NCBI GenBank assembly: GCA_025358305.1
Contig: JANYJZ010000032.1
Location: forward strand, 1 to 64,000
Direction of reading: 5' to 3'
Source: Ignavibacteriota bacterium
Lineage (GTDB): Bacteria; Bacteroidota; Ignavibacteria; UBA10030; SZUA-254
DNA: 64,000 nucleotides
Shown here: piece by piece, positions 53,535 to 64,000 of the stretch
Layout: each line of letters starts with the position of its first letter
How positions within the stretch are numbered: the first letter of the stretch is position 1
Translations under genes and position numbers: made by a program
Notes under the pieces: model-generated
What the model was told of the DNA's origin: nothing
What the model saw: the letters and a program-made list of their open reading frames with translations, nothing else
Database searches by the model: none

Positions 53535-54362
53535 TTACTTGCGTCGCTTGACAATGAACTTGCTGGACTGCAGCTTTGCATGCCGCGTCTTCTTCCCCTT
53601 GGTATGCCAGCCCCACGGTGACACCGGGTGCGGATTGCCCTGGGGTGATTTTCCTTCGCCGCCGCCGTGCGGGTGATCGACCGGGTTCATGACGACGCCG
53701 CGGGACTGCGGCCGGATGCCGAGCCAGCGCGACCGACCGGCCTTGCCGAGGCTGATGTTCTCGTGGTCGCCGTTGCCAACGATGCCGATGGTGGCATAGC
53801 ACTCAAGAGGGATGTTCCGGATCTCGCCGGAGGGCAGCTTGAGTTGCGCGTACTTGCCTTCCTTTGCCATGAGCTGGATGGACGTTCCGGCGCTTCGGGC
53901 GATCTGTGCGCCCTTGCCGGGGCGCATTTCGACGTTGTGGATGAACGTGCTCACCGGGATGTTCGCCAATGGCATCGCATTGCCCGACTTGATCTCCGAC
54001 TGCGGACCCGACATGAGGAGCTCTCCGACCTTGACGCCGTCCGGGGCGATGATGTAGCGTTTTTCGCCGTCGGGATACTGCAGGAGCGCGATGCGCGAGG
54101 ATCGGTTCGGATCGTATTCGATCGACATCACCTTCGCCGCCATGTTGAGCTTGTTCCGCTTGAAGTCGATGATGCGGTAGAAGCGCTTGTGTCCGCCGCC
54201 GCGGTGCCGCGACGTGATATGCCCGTTCGTGTTGCGCCCGCCGGTCTTGCGCAGGGCCTCGATGAGCGAGCGTTCCGGCTTCGACTTCGTGATCTCCTCG
54301 AATGTCGGGATCGACATCCATCGGGTGCCGGGCGTATTCGGTTTTAATTTTCGGAGTGCCAT
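53535..54362 (-). CDS. rplB: 50S ribosomal protein L2
   Basis: 275 aa. N-terminal RNA-binding OB domain ([30 protein letters not shown]) and SH3-like C-terminal domain ending with [19 protein letters not shown], the region with the conserved histidine needed near the peptidyl-transferase centre. Standard length. It lies between rplW and rpsS. Confidence 0.97.
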   Translation of the reverse strand: MALRKLKPNTPGTRWMSIPTFEEITKSKPERSLIEALRKTGGRNTNGHITSRHRGGGHKRFYRIIDFKRNKLNMAAKVMSIEYDPNRSSRIALLQYPDGEKRYIIAPDGVKVGELLMSGPQSEIKSGNAMPLANIPVSTFIHNVEMRPGKGAQIARSAGTSIQLMAKEGKYAQLKLPSGEIRNIPLECYATIGIVGNGDHENISLGKAGRSRWLGIRPQSRGVVMNPVDHPHGGGEGKSPQGNPHPVSPWGWHTKGKKTRHAKLQSSKFIVKRRK

Positions 54363-54383
54363 AGTGGTCTCTGCTCTTGCGTC

Positions 54384-54674
54384 TTAAACGTTTTCAAAAA
54401 GATTGATCTTGTCGCCCTCTTTGAGCATGACGATCGCCTTCTTGAAGTGCGACCGCTTGCCGGCGAACTTGCCCTTCTTCGTCATCTGGGACTTCGTCTT
54501 GCCCTTGTAGTTCATCGTTCGCACGGAGGTGACGGTGACATTGAACTTCTTCGTGATCGCGCGCGCGATCTCGATCTTGTTCGAGTTGAGGGCCACCTCG
54601 AAGGCGTAGAGGCCCTTCTCCTGCTGTGCGGTCATCTTCTCGGTGACGATCGGACGAAATATGATTCCAGTCAT
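54384..54674 (-). CDS. rplW: 50S ribosomal protein L23
   Basis: 96 aa: IFRPIVTEKMTAQQEKGLYAFEVALNSNKIEIARAITKKFNVTVTSVRTMNYKGK. It docks trigger factor and SRP at the tunnel exit. The order rplD-rplW-rplB is standard, with 6 bp to rplD. Confidence 0.96.
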   Translation of the reverse strand: MTGIIFRPIVTEKMTAQQEKGLYAFEVALNSNKIEIARAITKKFNVTVTSVRTMNYKGKTKSQMTKKGKFAGKRSHFKKAIVMLKEGDKINLFENV

Positions 54675-54680
54675 ACGCTC

Positions 54681-55313
54681 TTACTCTTTATGGAAAGTGT
54701 TTTCGAGCGCTTCGATCGCGCTCTTCTGTATCAGGAGGATCTGGCTGTCCAGGATCTCATAGGTGGACGCCTTCGCCGCCTCGATCACGTGGAGCGAGGG
54801 GACATTGCGGCCCGACTTGTACACGTTCAGGTCGACCTTCGGCACCAGGAGCAGGATCTTCTTCCCGCTGAGGTCAAGAGCCTTCATGACGGCGACCATT
54901 TCCTTCGTCGTCGGCTTGTCGAACGTAAAATCCTCGACGATACGGATCGCTGCGTCCTTCGCCTTGTGGCTCAGAGCGGACTTCCTGGCGAGCTCCTTCA
55001 TCTGCTTCGGCAGCTTCCGCGAGTAGTCGCGGGGCTGAGGTCCGAAGATCGTGCCGCCGCCCTTCCAGAGGGGCGAACGGACGGCGCCGACACGGGCGCG
55101 ACCGGTGTGCTTCTGCTTCCAGAGCTTCTTGCCGCTTCCCGCAACCTCGCCGTAGGTCTTCGTCTTGCTCGTCCCCTGGCGGCGGTTCGCCATATGGGTC
55201 ACGACGGCCTGGTAGATCGCGTGGTCGTTCGGTTCAATGCCGAAGATCGAGGCGGAAAGCTTCGCTTTCTGCCCGGTCGGTTTGCCGCTCTTTGAATAGA
55301 TATCGAGTTCCAT
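54681..55313 (-). CDS. rplD: 50S ribosomal protein L4
   Basis: 210 aa. The tunnel loop is GTSKTKTYGEVAGSGKKLWKQKHTGRARVGAVRSPLWKGGG (about 45-85), followed by PRDYSRKLPKQMKELARKSALSHKA. In E. coli L4 also represses the S10 operon; no equivalent leader is apparent here, since rpsJ is only 28 bp from tuf. Confidence 0.97.
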   Translation of the reverse strand: MELDIYSKSGKPTGQKAKLSASIFGIEPNDHAIYQAVVTHMANRRQGTSKTKTYGEVAGSGKKLWKQKHTGRARVGAVRSPLWKGGGTIFGPQPRDYSRKLPKQMKELARKSALSHKAKDAAIRIVEDFTFDKPTTKEMVAVMKALDLSGKKILLLVPKVDLNVYKSGRNVPSLHVIEAAKASTYEILDSQILLIQKSAIEALENTFHKE

Positions 55314-55340
55314 GACGTTCCGCTTCAGAGAAAAGGAAAA

Positions 55341-55967
55341 TTACTGCTCTTTGTGAATCTCAACGTAGCTGTTGTTGTAGCCCGGGACCGATCCAAGGAT
55401 CAGGATGAGGTTGGACTCGGGAATGATCTGAACGACGCGCAAATTCTTCACCGTGACGTTCTCCCCGCCCATGCGTCCCGCCATGCGCATGCCCTTGAAG
55501 ACACGCGACGGATAGGAGCTCGAACCGATGGATCCGGGAGCGCGCTGACGGTCGGACTGACCGTGCGTCCGGACGCCGCCGCCGAAGTGATGGCGCTTCA
55601 CGACGCCCTGGAAGCCCTTGCCCTTCGACTGGCCCTGCACCGAGACGATATCGCCCTTGGCGAAGATCGAATCGACGCGCACTTCCGCGCCGACCTGGTA
55701 CTTGCTGACGTCGAAGCCGCGGAACTCCCTCAGGAGCTTCTTGGCGGCAATGCCGGCTTTCTTGAAATGGCCCGCAAGCGGCTTGTTCACGAGGCGTTCT
55801 TTCTTCTCCTCGAAGCCGAGCTGGAGCGCTTCATAGCCGTCCTTCTCCTTTGTCTTGATCTGTGCGACAAAGCAGGGGCCGGCCTCAATGACGGTGCAGG
55901 GCAGAGATTCACCCTTCTCATCAAAGACACTCGTCATGCCTAATTTCTTACCGAGAATAGCAGTCAT
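55341..55967 (-). CDS. rplC: 50S ribosomal protein L3
   Basis: 208 aa from the ATG at 55967 ([19 protein letters not shown], the normal L3 start). A longer reading from 55994 adds MNIFFRNDP, which is not typical. [31 protein letters not shown] is the extended finger to the peptidyl-transferase centre. The 91-bp gap to rpsJ is longer than others in the cluster; no hairpin with U-run is seen there. Confidence 0.96.
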   Translation of the reverse strand: MTAILGKKLGMTSVFDEKGESLPCTVIEAGPCFVAQIKTKEKDGYEALQLGFEEKKERLVNKPLAGHFKKAGIAAKKLLREFRGFDVSKYQVGAEVRVDSIFAKGDIVSVQGQSKGKGFQGVVKRHHFGGGVRTHGQSDRQRAPGSIGSSSYPSRVFKGMRMAGRMGGENVTVKNLRVVQIIPESNLILILGSVPGYNNSYVEIHKEQ

Positions 55968-56058
55968 TGGATCATTTCTGAAAAATATGTTCATGTAGCC
56001 TGAGAACGTCAGAGCGCTTCAGGGCACGTTAGTAAAGACGAAAGGAAACCCTAGGTCG

Positions 56059-56367
56059 TCAGACCTTTATCTCCACATCGACGCCAGCGGGGAGCTCAAG
56101 CTTCATCAACGAGTCAACCGTCTTGTTCGACGAGTTGAGGATATCGATGAGGCGCTTATGGGAACGCATTTCGAACTGTTCACGCGACTTCTTATCCACG
56201 TTGGGAGAACGCAACACGGTATAGAGCGTACGCTTCGTGGGCAGCGGGATCGGCCCTGATACGACAGCCCCCGTCGACTTGACGGTCTTGATGATCTTCT
56301 CCGCCGATTTGTCGATCAGCGCGTGATCATACGACTTCAGCTTTATGCGTATCTTCTGTCCGGCCAC
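56059..56367 (-). CDS. rpsJ: 30S ribosomal protein S10 (NusE)
   Basis: 102 aa. [66 protein letters not shown] is the full family pattern. It also serves as NusE in antitermination. The start is GTG at 56367 with AAGGA about 8 nt upstream. It opens the S10 cluster directly after tuf, so the two clusters are probably transcribed together. Confidence 0.97.
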   Translation of the reverse strand: MAGQKIRIKLKSYDHALIDKSAEKIIKTVKSTGAVVSGPIPLPTKRTLYTVLRSPNVDKKSREQFEMRSHKRLIDILNSSNKTVDSLMKLELPAGVDVEIKV

Positions 56368-56395
56368 GGTGTACGTTCCTTAGGTTATGCTGTTC

Positions 56396-57607
56396 TTATT
56401 CGATGATCTTCGTAACGACGCCCGCGCCGACGGTGTGGCCGCCTTCACGGATGGCGAACTTCAGACCGTCTTCCATCGCGATGTTCGTGATGAGTTCGAC
56501 GACGATATTGTCGACGTTGTCGCCCGGCATGACCATTTCCGTGCCGGTAGGAAGCGTTGCAACACCCGTCACGTCCGTCGTGCGGAAATAGAACTGCGGA
56601 CGGTAGCCGGTGAAGAACGGCGTATGACGGCCGCCTTCTTCCTTCTTCAGGATGTAGACCTGGGCGTTGAATTTCTTGTGCGGGGTGATCGAACCCGGCT
56701 TGGCGATGACCATGCCGCGCTCGAGATCGTTCTTTTCCACGCCGCGCAAGAGCACGCCGGCGTTGTCGCCCGCCTGGACCTCTTCGAGTTCCTTGCGGAA
56801 CATCTCTGCGCCGGTGATGACGGTCTTCTTGTGCGCGCCGAGACCGATGACCTCGACTTCGTCACCGACCTTCGCACGGCCGCGTTCAACGCGACCCGTA
56901 CCGACGGTGCCGCGTCCCGTGATCGAGAAGACGTCCTCGATCGGCATGAGGAACGGCTTTTCAATGTCGCGCTTCGGCAGGGGGATGTAGCTGTCCACTG
57001 CGTCCATAAGATCGAAGATCGGCTTGAACGCCGGATCGTCGGCCTTGGAATCGGGCGCAAGCGCGCGTTCCATGGCCTTCAAGGCGCTGCCGCGGACGAT
57101 GGGGATCTCGTCGCCGGGATACTCGTACTTCTTCAGGAGGTCGCGCATTTCCATCTCGACGAGTTCGATGAGCTCGGGATCGTCGACCATGTCGATCTTG
57201 TTCATGAACACCACGATCCGGGGTACGCCGACCTGGCGAGCAAGCAAGATGTGTTCGCGCGTTTGGGGCATCGGACCGTCGTTCGCCGCGACGACGAGGA
57301 TCGCTCCGTCCATCTGGGCGGCGCCGGTGATCATGTTCTTGATATAGTCAGCATGGCCCGGACAGTCGACGTGCGCATAGTGGCGCTTGTCGGTCTCGTA
57401 TTCCACGTGAGCGACGGCGATGGTGATGCCGCGCTCGCGCTCCTCGGGAGCGTTGTCAATACTGTCGAAGGTACGCACGGTGGATAGTCCCTTCTTCCCG
57501 AGCACCATGGTGATGGCGGCGGTGAGGGTCGTCTTCCCGTGATCGATGTGACCGATCGTCCCGACGTTGACGTGGGGTTTGTCTCTTTTGAATTTTTCTT
57601 TTGCCAT
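56396..57607 (-). CDS. tuf: Elongation factor Tu
   Basis: 403 aa GTPase. [14 protein letters not shown] (P-loop), [13 protein letters not shown] (switch I region), [36 protein letters not shown] and the domain II/III barrels with [15 protein letters not shown]. It delivers aminoacyl-tRNA to the ribosome. AAGGAG lies about 10 nt before the ATG. A second copy is not in the window. Confidence 0.98.
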   Translation of the reverse strand: MAKEKFKRDKPHVNVGTIGHIDHGKTTLTAAITMVLGKKGLSTVRTFDSIDNAPEERERGITIAVAHVEYETDKRHYAHVDCPGHADYIKNMITGAAQMDGAILVVAANDGPMPQTREHILLARQVGVPRIVVFMNKIDMVDDPELIELVEMEMRDLLKKYEYPGDEIPIVRGSALKAMERALAPDSKADDPAFKPIFDLMDAVDSYIPLPKRDIEKPFLMPIEDVFSITGRGTVGTGRVERGRAKVGDEVEVIGLGAHKKTVITGAEMFRKELEEVQAGDNAGVLLRGVEKNDLERGMVIAKPGSITPHKKFNAQVYILKKEEGGRHTPFFTGYRPQFYFRTTDVTGVATLPTGTEMVMPGDNVDNIVVELITNIAMEDGLKFAIREGGHTVGAGVVTKIIE

Positions 57608-57663
57608 ACTATGATCTCCTTATCGCTGAATCAGAACTGAAATGATTGTCGTAAATATTAAAT

Positions 57664-59766
<2,103 letters not shown>

Positions 59767-59799
59767 AGGTATCGGTTCGTTACAGTCGGTTCGTCGTTA

Positions 59800-60267
59800 T
59801 CAGAACTTGAAATGCGCGAATGCCTTGTTGGCTTCAGCCATCTTATGCGTGTCTTCTTTCTTCTTCACCGCGCTGCCCTCGTTGTTCGAGGCGGCGAGGA
59901 ACTCTGCGGCGAGCTTTGCGGACATCGACTTGTCCTTGCGCTCGCTCGCATACGAAATGAGCCATCGGATCGCCAGGGCGATGCTCCGATCCGAACGGAC
60001 CTCCGTCGGGATCTGGTAGGTCGCTCCGCCGACGCGCCGGGCCCGGATCTCAAGGACCGGCTTGACGTTACTCACCGCTTTCTTGAAGATCTCGAGTCCG
60101 GTGTGTTTCCCCCGGGACTCGGCCATGGTGAACGCGTCGTACACGATCTTGCGGGCAAGATGCTTTTTGCCGCTCTTGAGAACGCTGTTGATGAACTTCG
60201 CGACCAGAACGTCGTTGAACTTCGGGTCGGGAGTGATGATTCGTCGGGCTGCTGTTTTCTTTCTCAT
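59800..60267 (-). CDS. rpsG: 30S ribosomal protein S7
   Basis: 155 aa: MRKKTAARRIITPDPKFNDVLVAKFINSVLKSGKKHLARKIVYDAF, then GGATYQIPTEVRSDRSIALAIRWLISYASER. It organises the 3' domain of 16S rRNA and in E. coli controls the str operon. It is 3 bp after rpsL. Confidence 0.97.
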   Translation of the reverse strand: MRKKTAARRIITPDPKFNDVLVAKFINSVLKSGKKHLARKIVYDAFTMAESRGKHTGLEIFKKAVSNVKPVLEIRARRVGGATYQIPTEVRSDRSIALAIRWLISYASERKDKSMSAKLAAEFLAASNNEGSAVKKKEDTHKMAEANKAFAHFKF

Positions 60268-60270
60268 ATG

Positions 60271-60642
60271 CTATTTCGGCTTCTTTGCACCGTATTTCGA
60301 CCTGCCCTGCTTCCGGTCCGTCACACCCGCTGTATCGAGGGTGCCGCGGACGATGTGGTAACGGACGCCGGGAAGATCCTTCACTCTGCCGCCCCGGATA
60401 AGGACGATCGAGTGTTCCTGAAGGTTATGGCCTTCACCAGGGATGTACGCCGTCACCTCAAGGCTGTTCGTAAGCCTCACCCTGGCGACCTTGCGGAGCG
60501 CAGAGTTAGGTTTCTTAGGCGTGGTCGTGTAAACCCGAGTGCAAACGCCCCGTTTTTGGGGTGACCGTTGCAACGCAGGGGCTTTACTCTTCCAAGTGAC
60601 TTTTTCGCGGCTAAAGCGAACGAGCTGATTGATCGTGGGCAA
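60271..60642 (-). CDS. rpsL: 30S ribosomal protein S12
   Basis: 123 aa: [54 protein letters not shown], and [20 protein letters not shown]. The lysines at residue 43 and in RVKDLPG, where streptomycin-resistance changes occur in other bacteria, are wild type. It has its own promoter 27 nt upstream, so the str-S10-spc-alpha block can be expressed apart from rpoC. Confidence 0.97.
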   Translation of the reverse strand: MPTINQLVRFSREKVTWKSKAPALQRSPQKRGVCTRVYTTTPKKPNSALRKVARVRLTNSLEVTAYIPGEGHNLQEHSIVLIRGGRVKDLPGVRYHIVRGTLDTAGVTDRKQGRSKYGAKKPK

Positions 60643-60675
60643 AACGTCTACTCCTAGTTTTCAATGAAGCCTACA

Positions 60676-60704
60676 AATATATGAATTATTTACTGATTTG
60701 TCAA
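60676..60704 (-). promoter_or_regulatory. Consensus promoter of the rpsL-led ribosomal superoperon
   Basis: Minus strand: TTGACA (60699-60704), 17-nt spacer, TATATT (60676-60681) followed by TG, so it fits both the sigma-70 consensus and the Bacteroidota TAnnTTTG form. The 104-bp gap between rpoC and rpsL is strikingly AT-rich. It is the strongest promoter sequence in the window, in keeping with ribosomal expression. Confidence 0.85.
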
Positions 60705-60746
60705 CTATTTTTTGACCAAAATCCGGATATTTGTTCGATCCGTAAA

Positions 60747-64000
<3,254 letters not shown>

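Noticed and set aside
55968..55994. Longer N-terminus for L3 (MNIFFRNDP)
   Set aside because: The family start is [12 protein letters not shown]; the extension has no conserved content.
60643..60746. A terminator between rpoC and rpsL
   Set aside because: Only a 5-bp CGGAT/ATCCG pairing with GATTTT after it can be drawn, too weak to claim.

Overview
This is a GC-rich, very gene-dense bacterial chromosome segment of about 72 protein genes, two tRNA genes and no gene-free gap longer than about 200 bases. I see no insertion sequences, phage genes, CRISPR arrays or rRNA. Two secreted proteins end in a type IX secretion (Por) sorting domain preceded by the linker NYPNPFNP. That linker, the Bacteroidota-like TAnnTTTG -10 elements and the contiguous rpoC-str-S10-spc-alpha gene block point to the Bacteroidota/Chlorobiota/Ignavibacteriota (FCB) group, perhaps an Ignavibacteria-like lineage. 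This placement is inference from motifs; no tree was built.

Left part (1-16.1 kb, almost all minus strand). A minus-strand operon starts at a good promoter (8423-8451). It encodes a GlcD-type FAD oxidase, a ring-cleaving dioxygenase of the MhqO type, an MhqD-like hydrolase, the GlcF iron-sulfur subunit, a TfoX-N-like protein, ThiI and a large FG-GAP repeat protein bearing a sorting domain. Upstream lie a DAHP synthase with a structured leader, a second type IX-secreted protein and tyrS. A plus-strand M50-like membrane protein with HQYAH instead of HExxH faces the squalene operon hpnC-hpnD-hpnE.

Middle (16.2-31.1 kb). A tRNA with anticodon CAT and its own promoter and terminator sits immediately before tilS-hpt-ftsH, which continues into a SEC59/VTE5-like kinase, a deoxyribosyltransferase-like protein and a diverged GroES. 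Facing these is a minus-strand group: a DUF4905-type protein, a PhzF-like enzyme, a membrane-bound heterodisulfide-reductase-like Fe-S protein, a Bax-inhibitor-1 protein and a polytopic membrane protein.

27.9-41.1 kb is one long minus-strand unit that begins at a promoter before leuS. It runs through an envelope polysaccharide/LPS cluster (two WaaE-like GT2 enzymes, another GT2 of visibly more AT-rich DNA, an MsbA-type exporter, an O-antigen ligase/polymerase, a GT9 heptosyltransferase-like enzyme and a methyltransferase) and ends with DUF1844-nadK-radA-rdgB.

41.2-64 kb is the ribosomal superoperon on the minus strand: rpoC (cut by the window edge), then from a consensus promoter rpsL-rpsG-fusA-tuf, S10, spc and alpha clusters, closing with rplQ and a strong intrinsic terminator. 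A tRNA-Gln(TTG) gene lies inside the spc cluster between rplR and rpsE, and its 5' end can pair perfectly over 10 bp with the sequence just upstream. Nine predicted promoters in the window share one layout: a TTGNNN (mostly TTGA) -35, exactly 17 nt of spacer, and a TANNNT -10.
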